Assembly (NCBI GenBank): GCA_009377635.1
Contig: WHTR01000019.1
Coordinates: 1-40,527, forward strand
Direction of reading: 5' to 3'
Source: Chloroflexota bacterium
GTDB lineage: Bacteria > Chloroflexota > UBA6077 > SHYK01
Length of the DNA stretch: 40,527 nucleotides
Shown here one piece after another: positions 26,085 to 35,005 of the stretch; the stretch's first letter is position 1, and the number at the start of each line of letters is the position of its first letter. Position numbers and translations under genes: made by a program. The notes under the pieces are model-generated. The model made no database searches. It was not told where the DNA came from and saw only the letters and a program-made list of their open reading frames with translations.

Positions 26085-27743
26085 CTAGACCGCGTAGGCG
26101 ACGGCGGCGGTTCGGGAGGGGACGTCCAGCTTGTCCAGGATGTTCGAGACGTGACGTCGGACCGTGTGGGTGCTCAGGACCAGCTCGGCCGCGATCTCTT
26201 GGTTGCTCAGACCGCGTCTCAGCAGTTCGAGTACCTCCGCCTCACGCGGGGAGAGAATCCCTGTGCTCGTCCTCGACTGGTCCGTCCCAGCGAGCTCGTC
26301 CGCGAGTGCCCGAGCACTCCTCGCCTCCACTGCGGCGCCGAGGCTCTGGAAGCCATCCAAAGCCCTGCGGACCTGTTCCAGGGCGCCGTTCGTGCGGCCC
26401 AGAATCTGCAGTGCGCGACCGAGATCCAGGCGAGCCACGGCCGCGTCGAATGGCAGACCGTTGCGCTCATAGAGGTCGAGCGCATCCTCCAGATGCGCCT
26501 TCGCTGCGGCGGCATCCCCTGCGACCAGCGCAACGAGACCCCGCCCGTGGTTCGCAGAGGCAAGAAGGCCGTCTGCGCCACCGATCCCGGCCACGGCCTC
26601 GATCTCCTTCAGAGCCGCCGCGGCCGGCCCGACCTCGCCCTGCGCGCAGCGGATACGGACCAGCAACTCGAGGGAGGAGACGCGCCCGAGGCGGTCTCGC
26701 TCGGAGAGACGCCGGAGTACCCCTTCGACAAGGTCCAGCGCCGTCTCCGGATCGCCCCGGTCCAGGGCTACCTGGGCCTTGCCGAGGATGGCGGGCGGAT
26801 ACGGATGAGCGCGCGCAAAGTAGTCATCCGCCTCGTCGAGGCGGCCCTGTAGTCGTCGCAGTTCGCCCAGCCGCTCAAGCAATGGCCGCGTCCAGGCGAG
26901 TCTGACGTGCAGCGCCGCCAGAGCCTGCGTCAGCTCGTCCTCCGCCTCATCCCATCGGCCCCGGGCGATGAGCACGGTTGCGTAGTGGCCACGGCAGACC
27001 GCCAGGTGCGCTTGCAGGCCGTTGCGGCCACAGTACTCCATGAATCGATCGCACCACTGGCTGGCTCGGTCGGCATCCCGCACCCGCTCGCAGGCGAAAA
27101 CCATGATGCACAATGTTTGAGCCGTGGCCTTGAAGTCCTGCATCTCGCCGGCGACGGCAGCAACGGTAGCCTCATCGACGCGGTGCATGGCGTCGGACAC
27201 CTCGCCCATGCCCACCATTGCCAGCCCTTCAGCGGCGAGGCCCAGCATCTCGAGGTCGAGCAGGCCGAGGCGGCCGGCCAGCTCCTTCGCCTGAGTGGCC
27301 AGGCGGCGGACACGCTCGACGTCGCCCTCCAGGTGGTGGGAGAGCTCTGCATCCCGGAGCATCAGCCAGACCTGCTCAGGCGCGGGATCGACGTCGTCAA
27401 GGAGCCGGTGCGCGCGCTGCAGCCATCCGTTGGAAACGGCCCTCTCCGCTCGGAAGACTGCGTAGTCGTAGGCGAGCTCGGTGGCGACCCGTCCCGCCGC
27501 GAGCGGATCGCCCCGGTCCCGGTAGAGGCGGTAGGCGCGTTCCCGCGACGCGAACACGGTCGCGGGATCCTCCATCCACCAGGCCGCTGCGCCCAGCCCC
27601 TCGAGCGCCTCCGGTGTCTCCCCGTCGGCGAGCGCCGCCTCGAAGCGCCGGCGTGCCTCCTCCCATGCGCCACGCCGGAGCGCCTGCTGCGCTTCGGTCA
27701 GCGACCGTGGGGCCGAGTCCTGCCCGGGTTGAACAAGACGCAC
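26085..27743 (-). CDS. TPR-repeat LuxR-family transcriptional regulator
   Basis: This 552-residue regulator combines a long helical-repeat region with a C-terminal LuxR/GerE DNA-binding domain. Helical pairs such as [54 protein letters not shown] and [20 protein letters not shown] are TPR-like and run from about residue 15 to 480. The last 65 residues read [21 protein letters not shown] and then the recognition helix [16 protein letters not shown], a complete LuxR HTH. There is no NB-ARC ATPase P-loop, so this is not a MalT/LAL protein. The GTG at 27741-27743 has AGGAGG 7 bases upstream, better than the outer GTG at 27782. It lies directly upstream of the monooxygenase and is the likeliest regulator of that block; the signal is unknown. 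Confidence 0.87.
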   Translation of the reverse strand: MRLVQPGQDSAPRSLTEAQQALRRGAWEEARRRFEAALADGETPEALEGLGAAAWWMEDPATVFASRERAYRLYRDRGDPLAAGRVATELAYDYAVFRAERAVSNGWLQRAHRLLDDVDPAPEQVWLMLRDAELSHHLEGDVERVRRLATQAKELAGRLGLLDLEMLGLAAEGLAMVGMGEVSDAMHRVDEATVAAVAGEMQDFKATAQTLCIMVFACERVRDADRASQWCDRFMEYCGRNGLQAHLAVCRGHYATVLIARGRWDEAEDELTQALAALHVRLAWTRPLLERLGELRRLQGRLDEADDYFARAHPYPPAILGKAQVALDRGDPETALDLVEGVLRRLSERDRLGRVSSLELLVRIRCAQGEVGPAAAALKEIEAVAGIGGADGLLASANHGRGLVALVAGDAAAAKAHLEDALDLYERNGLPFDAAVARLDLGRALQILGRTNGALEQVRRALDGFQSLGAAVEARSARALADELAGTDQSRTSTGILSPREAEVLELLRRGLSNQEIAAELVLSTHTVRRHVSNILDKLDVPSRTAAVAYAV

Positions 27744-28222
27744 GGATTGCCCTCCTCCCACCGATCCGCTGGCAACGGTCACCGGTGCGTGTGTGCAACA
27801 GTAGCTGCAATCTTACGTTATCGCCACTCCTGGTACAACCGCAGATCACACGCGGTCGATTCCGGCGAGCTTGCCGAGCAGCAGCACCTCGGCATGCACG
27901 CCAGCTCGCTTATCGCTCATATCTGGGTCGATCTCGTCGGCTGTTCTCGGTCATAAGTGGCTTCCCGCATTGCCGTGCGTCGGTATCTCGAATCTCATGT
28001 CGTCCAGGTCCGCTCGGCTACCGCGCGACTTCTGCGTCAGTCGTCGATATCCTCACCGCGGCGCGCTCGCGCGTTTTCGTGTCGAACAGGCGCATACGAG
28101 ATAGGCCCCATGACGTCTCACATGTCAGGTTATCCAAAGCATCTGGATGACGCATCGACAGAACGTGCCATTCTTCGGCACGTTTCTATGGGGGCGGAAC
28201 TACATTGTTCGGTGCAGGTGGC
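27744..28222. other. Gene-free stretch between the LuxR gene and a collapsed LuxR-type gene
   Basis: No open frame here has a recognisable motif. The stretch is noticeably less GC-rich than neighbouring genes and should hold the promoter of the TPR-LuxR regulator. It contains one clear hairpin (28162-28184). It may be debris of sequence lost when the adjacent hydrolase-LuxR gene collapsed, but I cannot match any remnant. Confidence 0.45.
28162..28184. terminator. Hairpin, possible weak terminator
   Basis: AACGTGCC at 28162-28169 pairs perfectly with GGCACGTT at 28177-28184 across a 7-base loop. It lies about 40 bases past the end of the collapsed hydrolase-LuxR gene on the minus strand. No long T tract follows on either strand, so a Rho-independent role is uncertain. 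Confidence 0.4.
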
Positions 28223-28399
28223 CTACAGCAGTCCGTGGCGGAACGCATAGGCGGCAGCCACAGCCCGGCTGGACACGCCCAGCTTCGTGTAGATGTTTGC
28301 GAGGTGACTGACCCATCCGGGGACGACGACCAGAGTCGGGTCACCAGACCCGAGCACCTCGTAGGCGATCTGTACAGGTCCGGGGGTGTAGCGGGCCAT
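28223..28399 (-). pseudogene. Collapsed alpha/beta-hydrolase-LuxR regulator (in-frame internal deletion)
   Basis: The 58-residue product is a hybrid of two ends of a much larger protein. Residues 1 to about 33 (MARYTPGPVQIAYEVLGSG, then TLVVVPGWVSHL) are the start of the alpha/beta-hydrolase domain seen in hydrolase-LuxR or hydrolase-cyclase regulators. The rest, ANIYTKLGVSSRAVAAAYAF and RHGLL, is the end of a LuxR HTH (recognition helix end and final helix). Everything between, several hundred residues in intact relatives including the hydrolase catalytic triad, is missing, yet the frame is kept. The words VSHL and the usual HLANIY overlap at the junction, consistent with deletion between short direct repeats. 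The Met at 28399 is preceded by GAGG about 10 bases away; an in-frame Met at 28408 is also possible. Function is presumably lost. Confidence 0.75.
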
Positions 28400-28444
28400 T
28401 GTGGGCAATCCTCTACGCCGACAGCCCCGTCTTCACCGACCGTC

Positions 28445-29215
28445 TCATGCCCCGGCCTTCTGGCGCACCAGGCGCAGCAGGGCGAATACGGCGACGTAGG
28501 CCGCGAGCAGGGCAACGGTCTGGGACATCTGGAGGCCGAGGACCTGGATCGGGTCCAGGCGGAGGAAGCTGATCAGGAACCGGCCCGTGGAGTAGAGCAG
28601 GAGGTAGCTCCAGTACGTCATCCCAGGGATCGCCAACCGATTCCGCAGGGCGAACAACGCCCCGAGGACGACCAGATCCCAGACCATCTCGTACCCGACG
28701 GCGGGATGCACCGGTATGCGCGAGCCAGGGGAATCGGCGTGGAGGTACATCGTCCCCCACGGAAGTGACGCCGCCTTTGATAGGTGTTCCCCGTTGATGA
28801 GGTCGCCAACGCGGCCGATGGCCTGGCCGAGGAGGAGCCCGAGGGCCGAGAGATCCGCAATCGATCCGGTGTCCGCGCCGAGGCGCCGACCGGCGATGTA
28901 CCCGGCGAGGCTCCCCCCTATGATCGCCCCGAACAGGGCGATCCCACCCTCGTTGACGAGCGGGATCCGCCAGGGCTCACTGACGTAGAACTGCCAGTTA
29001 TCGAGAACGTGCAGGAGCCGTGCGCCGAGGATTCCGCCCAGCAGCCCCCAGGGCAGGATCGCAAGTACGGCGTCTTCCGACAGTCCACGCTGCCGCGCAA
29101 TGCGCAGGGCGAGCCACGAGCCGGCGGCCACGCCAAGAGCCGTGAAGAGCCCGTGCCAGGTGAGGACCAGGGGCCCGAGACGCAGCATGACCGGGTCGAG
29201 GGTGAACGCGATCAC
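28445..29215 (-). CDS. lgt: Prolipoprotein diacylglyceryl transferase (Lgt)
   Basis: Lgt transfers diacylglycerol from phosphatidylglycerol to the lipobox cysteine of prolipoproteins in the inner membrane. The 256-residue protein has about seven hydrophobic segments, starting with LTWHGLFTALGVAAG. The family signature is present as GQAIGRVGDLINGEHLS, where Arg and the loop residues are essential in the family, and VHPAVGYEMVWDL matches the conserved HPxxLYE. Length is normal. Translation starts at GTG 29213-29215 with GAGG 10 bases upstream. The substrates are likely to include the three lipoproteins of this window. It is followed by the collapsed LuxR-type gene and preceded by a cysteine hydrolase in the same direction. 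Confidence 0.95.
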   Translation of the reverse strand: MIAFTLDPVMLRLGPLVLTWHGLFTALGVAAGSWLALRIARQRGLSEDAVLAILPWGLLGGILGARLLHVLDNWQFYVSEPWRIPLVNEGGIALFGAIIGGSLAGYIAGRRLGADTGSIADLSALGLLLGQAIGRVGDLINGEHLSKAASLPWGTMYLHADSPGSRIPVHPAVGYEMVWDLVVLGALFALRNRLAIPGMTYWSYLLLYSTGRFLISFLRLDPIQVLGLQMSQTVALLAAYVAVFALLRLVRQKAGA

Positions 29216-29308
29216 GTTTTTGCTGCCTCGTGTCTCAGGACCGGCGCATGGACCGGCCCGGAACGCTTCCCGGTGGGATGGCGTTCGAAGCGGACTCCGC
29301 TCTCGCCG

Positions 29309-30091
29309 CTAGACACGCGCCGCAGCCCGCCCTCCGCGCTCGACCGGACGCCCACCACTGAAGCGCGTCAGATACCCGAGAACTTCCGTGAGCGGGAGGA
29401 CGTCAGCGTACTTTTGGTTCATGGTGAACAGGTCGATCGCGTGCGGCGCCTCGTGCCGATCGAACACGCACTCCTCGACGACGGTCATGCGGTAGCGGTA
29501 CGTGCATCCATCGACGACCGACGCTCGGACGCAGCCGCTCGTGCTCTCGCCGCCCACGATAATCGTGTCCACACCCCGGTCGACGAGGTACCCGACCAGG
29601 GGCGTCCCCCAGAACGCGCTCGGGGACGACTTCCGGATCACCCGCTCTCCCGACACCGGGGCCACCTCTTCGATGATATCGAACCGGCGGCGCAGGCGAT
29701 CGGCCATCGCCTCGTCGGGTGCGCTCGATTCCGCGGCCCGGGAGCGCTTCGCCCATGCGTCTCGATCCGGTTCGTCGAGCCCCGTGGTGTGGATTATCGG
29801 AATACCCGCCTCACGAGCCACCTCGAGGAGCTGCTGGATGTGGGGCACAGCGCTCCACGCGGCGAGACCGCAGGTGCCCGGCCACGCCTCTGCGGCCTCC
29901 AGGAGCGGCTGGGGAGCATCGCCGAAAACCCACCGGTACAGATCGATGAGCAAGAGTGCGGGCCGCTCGCCGAAGCCGCGGGTTCGGTGCGTGCGCATGG
30001 CCGCGTGTGCACGGTCCTGCTCGCTCAGAAATCGGTCCCAGACGCGTTCCCCCGTGCCCGGGCTCGCTGCGCGTCCGTTTCCCGTCGCCAT
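29309..30091 (-). CDS. Isochorismatase-family cysteine hydrolase (N-carbamoylsarcosine amidase-like)
   Basis: The 260-residue protein belongs to the isochorismatase-like cysteine hydrolases. The catalytic triad is visible: Asp50 in ALLLIDLY, Lys in ERVIRKSSPSAFWGTPL, and Cys in GGESTSGCVRASVVDG. The SAFWGTPL segment and the long N-terminal lead are closest to N-carbamoylsarcosine amidase and related amidases rather than true isochorismatases. The ATG at 30089-30091 has GGAGG 6 bases upstream. The open frame extends far upstream into murJ but that part has no coding character. It sits between murJ and lgt on the same strand with gaps of 74 and 93 bases, so its link to the envelope genes may be positional only. 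Confidence 0.9.
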   Translation of the reverse strand: MATGNGRAASPGTGERVWDRFLSEQDRAHAAMRTHRTRGFGERPALLLIDLYRWVFGDAPQPLLEAAEAWPGTCGLAAWSAVPHIQQLLEVAREAGIPIIHTTGLDEPDRDAWAKRSRAAESSAPDEAMADRLRRRFDIIEEVAPVSGERVIRKSSPSAFWGTPLVGYLVDRGVDTIIVGGESTSGCVRASVVDGCTYRYRMTVVEECVFDRHEAPHAIDLFTMNQKYADVLPLTEVLGYLTRFSGGRPVERGGRAAARV

Positions 30092-30165
30092 CGTCGTCCT
30101 CCCATCCGATCTTAGAGTGCCCAGCCATTGTAACGTTTGCCGATCAGTCGAGCGCGGCGGCGCTC

Positions 30166-31836
30166 TTACCGACGCAACAGGAGATTCGCCGCTCGGCGAA
30201 CGTCGTCGATGCCGAGGGCCGTTGAGAGAAGGAGGTACGTCAATGCGCCTGCCGTCGCGACCGTGCCGACGAGGACGCCCTGGCCCACCCAGTGTGTCGG
30301 GTCGACGCGCAGGGCAATCGCGCTCTGCAGAAGCATCGCCAGCAGTCCCGCTCCCAGCGCGGCGAGTCCAACACGCCAGCCGAACCCCAGGAACTCGCGC
30401 GGACGGATCCACCCCATGCGCCGCTCCAGGATGAGCGCCAGCACCGTGGCCTCGGTCAAGGCGGCCAGAGAGTTCGCCAGGGCCAGTCCACCAAAGGAGA
30501 GCTGCGTCCGCATGAGGAGGACGCTCAAGATGATGTTCATGGCTGCCGCGCCGGCGGCGGCACGCACGGGCGTTGCTGTGTCTCGGTCGGCGTAGAAGAC
30601 CCGGTCGATGATCTCGATCATCGCGTGGCCGGGGAGGCCGATCGCATAGAACCCGAGGGCGTACGCCGTGGCCCCCGTTGCCCGCGGGTCGAAGGCGCCG
30701 TGCTCGAGGAGGAGCCCGACGACCGGGCGACCGAGCACGATGAGTCCGACCGCGGCTGGGATCGTGAGCACCAGAATCAGCCGCAGAGAGAACTGAAACG
30801 TTTGTCGCTCCTCCTCGGCGCGCGCCATGGCGCTCTGCTCGGCGAGCGTGGGGAACACTGCTGTCGAGAACCCCATCCCGAAGACGCCGAGCGGCACCAT
30901 GAGAATCAGCCACGCGTAGTTCAAGTAGGCGATGCTCCCCTGGACCAGGAATGAGGCCAGCGCGACATTAACGAGCAGGTTGAGCTGGCTGACGCCGAGC
31001 CCGATGGTTCGGGGGACCATAAGCCGACCGACCTCTCGTGTCCCCGCGAGATCGAGGCCAAGGGTGGGTGTGTACCGAAGTCCCACCCGCAACAGCCCAG
31101 GAATCTGCACAGCCAGGTGGAGGAGCGCGCCGGCGACCGCGGCGATGGCGAGCCCCTCGGCCCCCAGGGGGCGGAGCACGAGGGCGCCGACAATGAGGGA
31201 GAGGTTGTACATCAGTGGCGCGGCGGCCGCGAGCGCGAATCGCTTCACCGAGTTGAGCACGCTTGTGGCGAGGGCGCTGATAGCGAAGATGATCGGGGCC
31301 ACCATCATCATCCTCGTCAGGAACGCCACGTGCTCCTGCTCGGCCGCGCTCCATCCCGGCACGAGGACCCCGACCAACAGCGGGGCGGCGAGGGCGATGA
31401 TCAGGCCGATCGTCCCGACCACCAGCGCCGCGAGGTTGATGAGCGCGCTCGTGAGTCGCCAGGCGCGGTACTCGTCGTGCTGGGAAAGATACGTGGTGAA
31501 AACCGGTATGAATGCTGAGGCGGCCGCTCCTCCGGCGAGGATCTGGAACACCGTGTCCGGGAGGCTGATGGCGGCGAGAAAGGATTCGTACTCCCGTGAG
31601 GCGCCGTACTGGTGGCTGATGACAATGTTTCGCACCAGCCCGAGCAGCTTGCTGACCACGAAGCCGCTCATGACGATGAGGGCGGCCCGGAGCACGTCGC
31701 GCAGACTGATCGGAATGCCGCGCCGGGGACCCGTGGCGCTCTCTGCGCGAATCCTCGGCGACCTCTGCCGTCTCGTGTTGAGGCGCTGCAGGCCACCGAG
31801 CGCGCGGGCCACGATTGCTCTGGCCCCGGTGCTCAT
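30166..31836 (-). CDS. murJ: Lipid II flippase MurJ (MviN)
   Basis: MurJ moves lipid II from the inner to the outer face of the cytoplasmic membrane for peptidoglycan assembly. This 556-residue protein has about 14 membrane segments and the expected landmarks: SKLLGLVRNIVISHQYGASREYESF at the first helices, ILAGGAAASAFIPVFT, PRTIGLGVSQLNLLVN in the middle, and GLPGHAMIEIIDRVFYADRDTATPV in the second half. A basic 45-residue cytoplasmic lead precedes the first helix. It is the last gene of murT-gatD-murJ, with a 10-base gap from gatD, so lipid II amidation and flipping are co-expressed. Confidence 0.95.
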   Translation of the reverse strand: MSTGARAIVARALGGLQRLNTRRQRSPRIRAESATGPRRGIPISLRDVLRAALIVMSGFVVSKLLGLVRNIVISHQYGASREYESFLAAISLPDTVFQILAGGAAASAFIPVFTTYLSQHDEYRAWRLTSALINLAALVVGTIGLIIALAAPLLVGVLVPGWSAAEQEHVAFLTRMMMVAPIIFAISALATSVLNSVKRFALAAAAPLMYNLSLIVGALVLRPLGAEGLAIAAVAGALLHLAVQIPGLLRVGLRYTPTLGLDLAGTREVGRLMVPRTIGLGVSQLNLLVNVALASFLVQGSIAYLNYAWLILMVPLGVFGMGFSTAVFPTLAEQSAMARAEEERQTFQFSLRLILVLTIPAAVGLIVLGRPVVGLLLEHGAFDPRATGATAYALGFYAIGLPGHAMIEIIDRVFYADRDTATPVRAAAGAAAMNIILSVLLMRTQLSFGGLALANSLAALTEATVLALILERRMGWIRPREFLGFGWRVGLAALGAGLLAMLLQSAIALRVDPTHWVGQGVLVGTVATAGALTYLLLSTALGIDDVRRAANLLLRR

Positions 31837-31846
31837 GTGCGGGTCT

Positions 31847-32710
31847 TCATCGGATGCTGGTCCGCACGTTGCCAGATCGCAGCACGCGCGCCATCAGCGT
31901 GTCATGCGCGGCGACCTCCTCGGTGTCGTCGAGCGGGAGGAGTGATGCGTCCTCGCCGAGGCGTCGGCGGAGCGCGGCCTGGATGAGCCAGTCGGCAAGC
32001 CAGGGGTTCTTGGGAAGCACGGGACCGTGGAGGTACGTTCCGATGGCGTGACGATCTTGCGCCCCCTCGAAATGGTCCTCACCGTTGTTGCCGTTGCCGA
32101 CGAGCACCCGGCCCAGGGGAACGGTGCGGTGAGGGCCAGAGGCCTGCGGGCACCCGCCAATGTGGGATGCGGCCTGGCTCGCACCGCTCGGCGCCTGCCC
32201 GAGGTATGTTCGCCCGCTGTGGTTCTCGAACCCGACAAGGGTGTGGCGCTGCCCGTCGAGGGAGGCATCCACGACGACGTTCCCGACATTCCGCGCGGGT
32301 CCGGCGATCGTGTACGCGTCGAACAGGCCGACGCCCGGAATCTCCGTCCCATCCGCCGTTCGGAAGAAGTACCCGAGTAGCTGGTACCCCCCGCAGACGG
32401 CGAGGAGCGCCGCCCCGTCCTCCACCGCCTCTTGAATCGCTTCCCCGGTGCGGAGGGCCAGGTCTCGGCTGACGACCTCCTGCTCGCGGTCCTGTCCGCC
32501 CCCGAAAAAGAAGATGTCGCTCTTGTCCGGCTCGATCCGGTCGCCGATAGTCGCTTCCACGACCTCGAGGTCGATGTTGCGCCACGCGCACCGGCGCTGG
32601 AGGGTGATGATGTTGCCCCGGTCCCCGTAGAGGTTCATCAGGTCGCCGTAGAGATAGACGAGCCGAAGGCGCGCTCTCGCGGCGGTCACCTGCGATCTCG
32701 GCGTGTGCAT
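31847..32710 (-). CDS. gatD: Lipid II isoglutaminyl synthase, glutamine amidotransferase subunit GatD
   Basis: GatD is the class-I glutamine amidotransferase that supplies ammonia to MurT for amidating the alpha-carboxyl of D-Glu in lipid II. The 287-residue protein shows LVYLYGDLMNLYGDRGNI at the start, FFFGGGQDREQ, the nucleophile AVCGGYQLLG and a C-terminal His in YLHGPVLPKNPWLADWL, the CobB/CobQ-like pattern. It starts 5 bases after the murT stop and precedes murJ by 10 bases. The segment SGASQAASHIGGCPQASG (about residues 175-192) is an insertion rich in Ser/Ala/Gly compared with usual GatD. Confidence 0.94.
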   Translation of the reverse strand: MHTPRSQVTAARARLRLVYLYGDLMNLYGDRGNIITLQRRCAWRNIDLEVVEATIGDRIEPDKSDIFFFGGGQDREQEVVSRDLALRTGEAIQEAVEDGAALLAVCGGYQLLGYFFRTADGTEIPGVGLFDAYTIAGPARNVGNVVVDASLDGQRHTLVGFENHSGRTYLGQAPSGASQAASHIGGCPQASGPHRTVPLGRVLVGNGNNGEDHFEGAQDRHAIGTYLHGPVLPKNPWLADWLIQAALRRRLGEDASLLPLDDTEEVAAHDTLMARVLRSGNVRTSIR

Positions 32711-32715
32711 GGCGC

Positions 32716-34116
32716 TCAGTCTTCCCAGAACGGGGCGACGATGCGCCGGCGCTGCAGCTCGCGCCGGATCGTCAGCATGGCCGTGTACGTTGGGAACACG
32801 ACCACATGGCCGCCCGCGGCCGCGGCTTGGACGGCCATGTCAACCGCGCGGTCGACCCGAGGCTCCGTAACGATCTGCGACGGAGATGCGAGCGCGTACT
32901 TCAGACGCAGCGCCATGTCCTGGGCACGCAGTCCCGTGCACACGATCCGTTCCACGCTGCCCGCCAGGGGCTCGAAGTCGACGTCCCATAACCAGCTGAC
33001 ATCCGTCCCGTCAGCGAGCAGGTCATTGACCGCGATGACGAAGAGGGAACTGCTCCCGAATCCCCACGAGAGCACCTGATTGAATCCGACCGGATTTTTT
33101 ACGAGAGCAAGGACGATGCTCCCCTCTCCAACGTGGACACGCTCCTGCCGCCCGAACACCGCGGTAAACGTCCTCAACCCCTCGGCGATGGCTGGGGTGG
33201 GCAAACCCAGCACCTGGCAGACGGATACGGCGGCGAGGGCATTGTACGCGTTGTAGACACCGGGCAGCGGGAGCACGGTGGAAAGCTCGCCCGCGCCCGT
33301 ACGCATCGTGAGCTCCATCCGCCCGTCCCGGCCGGTGTCGATACGCTCGATCGAGACGTCCGGACGGGGTCTGTGCCAGCCACATGCCTGGCACAGGTAG
33401 TGCCCGATGTGGCCGAAATACGACCACGTGTACTGCAACCGATGTCCGCACATGGGGCACAGTCGCTTGTCCGCTTCGTGGGACAGCTCAGGACTGCCGA
33501 CGGACTGGACTTGCAGGCCGAAGGTTACTACGGGACCACGCGCCGCGCTCGCTACCTGCGCCGCCAGCGGATCGTCAACATTCAGAACGAGGGTGGCCTC
33601 CGGATCCAGCCGGGCCACCGCGTCCCGCCAGATCCTGGCTACGAGGTCGACCTCCCCGTAGCGGTCAAGCTGGTCGCGAAAGATGTTGAGGAGCGCGAGC
33701 ACCCGCGGTCGTACCGCTTCCACAGCCGCGGGAACCTGCGCCTCGTCCGCTTCGAACACACCGATGTCTCCACGAGGGCGCCCCCGAAGGTCGGCGTTGA
33801 GGACGATGGCGGTGACGATCCCCGTCATGAGATTGGCGCCGGACCGATTGTGGATCGGGTGCAGGCCGGATCCCGTGGCGATGTGCGAGATCATGCGCGT
33901 CGTTGTCGTCTTGCCGTTCGTGCCGGAGAGGAGCACGGTGCCGTGGGGGAGCTGGTCGATGACCCGGTCAACGGCGTGCGGATGAATGCGCGGGACGACG
34001 TGTCCTGGCAGCACCGTTCCGCCGCCGCGGCCGAACCGTCGGCTCGCGAAGGCGGCCGCCCGACCGGCTAGCAGCGCGAGGGTCAGCCGAAACGGCATCC
34101 AAGGCGAGACCCGCAT
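32716..34116 (-). CDS. murT: Lipid II isoglutaminyl synthase, Mur-ligase subunit MurT
   Basis: MurT is the Mur-ligase-like ATPase partner of GatD. After the hydrophobic start (MPFRLTLALLAGRAAAFASR, FGRGGGTVLPGHV) come the P-loop LLSGTNGKTTTTRM, VFEADEAQVP, LLNIFRDQLDRYGE and the NVDDPLAA region of the central domain. A four-cysteine zinc ribbon typical of MurT follows (CPMCGHRLQYT.., CQACGWHRP). The C-terminal DUF1727 region contains SWLWDVDFEPL and ends FPTYTAMLTIRREL. I start at the ATG at 34114-34116, which matches the usual family N-terminus; the frame extends 10 residues to a GTG at 34146 that lies in a repeated structured element. The product is about 466 residues. It heads the murT-gatD-murJ operon. 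Confidence 0.94.
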   Translation of the reverse strand: MRVSPWMPFRLTLALLAGRAAAFASRRFGRGGGTVLPGHVVPRIHPHAVDRVIDQLPHGTVLLSGTNGKTTTTRMISHIATGSGLHPIHNRSGANLMTGIVTAIVLNADLRGRPRGDIGVFEADEAQVPAAVEAVRPRVLALLNIFRDQLDRYGEVDLVARIWRDAVARLDPEATLVLNVDDPLAAQVASAARGPVVTFGLQVQSVGSPELSHEADKRLCPMCGHRLQYTWSYFGHIGHYLCQACGWHRPRPDVSIERIDTGRDGRMELTMRTGAGELSTVLPLPGVYNAYNALAAVSVCQVLGLPTPAIAEGLRTFTAVFGRQERVHVGEGSIVLALVKNPVGFNQVLSWGFGSSSLFVIAVNDLLADGTDVSWLWDVDFEPLAGSVERIVCTGLRAQDMALRLKYALASPSQIVTEPRVDRAVDMAVQAAAAGGHVVVFPTYTAMLTIRRELQRRRIVAPFWED

Positions 34117-34163
34117 GATGGCGTGCCTGCGGCGTGCGAGAGTCACGCCCGAATGAGAATAGC
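34104..34163. repeat. 60-base repeat element, copy A (upstream edge of murT)
   Basis: These 60 bases align without gaps to 37257-37316 with about 46 identities. The last 13 bases, GAATGAGAATAGC, are identical, as are ten bases GTGCCTGCGG in the middle, and all six differences in the first 29 bases are transitions. The internal inverted repeat of copy B is only partly preserved here. The element covers the possible GTG start of murT and its start codon region, so it could also be a leader structure. Confidence 0.6.
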
Positions 34164-34234
34164 ATCCATGCGCGTAGGTTACTCGGGTGAGGTTGCGGGC
34201 AGCCAGCTTTTTCAGCCCGCTACGAAACGACGTG

Positions 34235-35005
34235 CTACCGTCGCTCGATCTTGTCGATCCGATACGTGTGGGTCCCCGCGGGCGTCTGGACCTCGACGAC
34301 CTCCCCTACGCGCCGATTCACGAGCGCACTGCCGACGGGCGACTGGGCAGAGATCTTTCCCTCCCGGGGGCTTACCTCTCCCGGTCCGACAACCGTGTAC
34401 GTGACCTGCTCGTCCTCGTCGAGGCTGTGGAGCGTGACGATGGTGCCGAGATCAACCACGTCCGTCGATTGACTGAAATAGATACTCGCCGCCGAAAGCG
34501 TTCGACGGATATCGTTGATCCGGCTCTGCACCTCCGATAGGTGCTGTTTTGCCGCGTCGTAGGGGGCGTTTTCCCGGAAGTCCTTATCAGCATATGCCCG
34601 CTGGAGGTCCTCCGTCACCCGGGGTCGGACGGTCCCTTCGAGGTGCTCCAGCTCCTGGCTGAGCCGCGCGTGGCCCTCCTCAGTGATCCGCACCGCCTCA
34701 CCCACGGCCTGGGCATCCCGGTCGGGCCCGGATCTGGACGAAGGTCGGCGAATTCGGATGTGGACTCCGAGGTTCGTCCTGGTCAGCTTCTGACCTTTGA
34801 GGTATGCGAGGAATGTCTTGACGAGCTCCAGACGCCGATTGATATCTGAGCTCGATTCGGGAAGGTGTTCCTGGTATCGGGCGACCTGGGTTGGGGTCAG
34901 ATCACCGACGGGGACATCGGATCCGATCCACCGGGTGAATCGGCTGAGCTCTCGCGCCACCTCTTCGCGTTCGGATGCATCCCTGGTGGAGAGGTAACTG
35001 GACAT
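34235..35005 (-). CDS. greA: Transcription elongation factor GreA with N-terminal integrase-SAM-like domain
   Basis: The last 150 of about 256 residues are GreA, which inserts a coiled coil into the RNA polymerase secondary channel to cleave backtracked RNA. Visible are the coiled coil from about residue 107, the tip ADKDFRENAPYDAAK with the two catalytic acids Asp142 and Glu145, and the C-terminal FKBP-like half ending SPVGSALVNRRVGEVVEVQTP. Ahead of it are about 90 extra residues (SRFTRWIGSDVPVGDLTPTQ, then INRRLELVKTFLAYLKGQKL) that look like the SAM-like core-binding domain of tyrosine integrases. Typical GreA is about 158 residues. The ATG at 35005 has only AGG nearby; a TTG about 60 bases upstream behind GGAGG is an alternative. 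It is divergent from rsmG. Confidence 0.88.
   Translation of the reverse strand: MSSYLSTRDASEREEVARELSRFTRWIGSDVPVGDLTPTQVARYQEHLPESSSDINRRLELVKTFLAYLKGQKLTRTNLGVHIRIRRPSSRSGPDRDAQAVGEAVRITEEGHARLSQELEHLEGTVRPRVTEDLQRAYADKDFRENAPYDAAKQHLSEVQSRINDIRRTLSAASIYFSQSTDVVDLGTIVTLHSLDEDEQVTYTVVGPGEVSPREGKISAQSPVGSALVNRRVGEVVEVQTPAGTHTYRIDKIERR

Noticed and set aside
30092-30913. N-terminal extension of the cysteine hydrolase into murJ
   Set aside because: The extension overlaps murJ in another frame and has no motif; GGAGG places the start at 30091.
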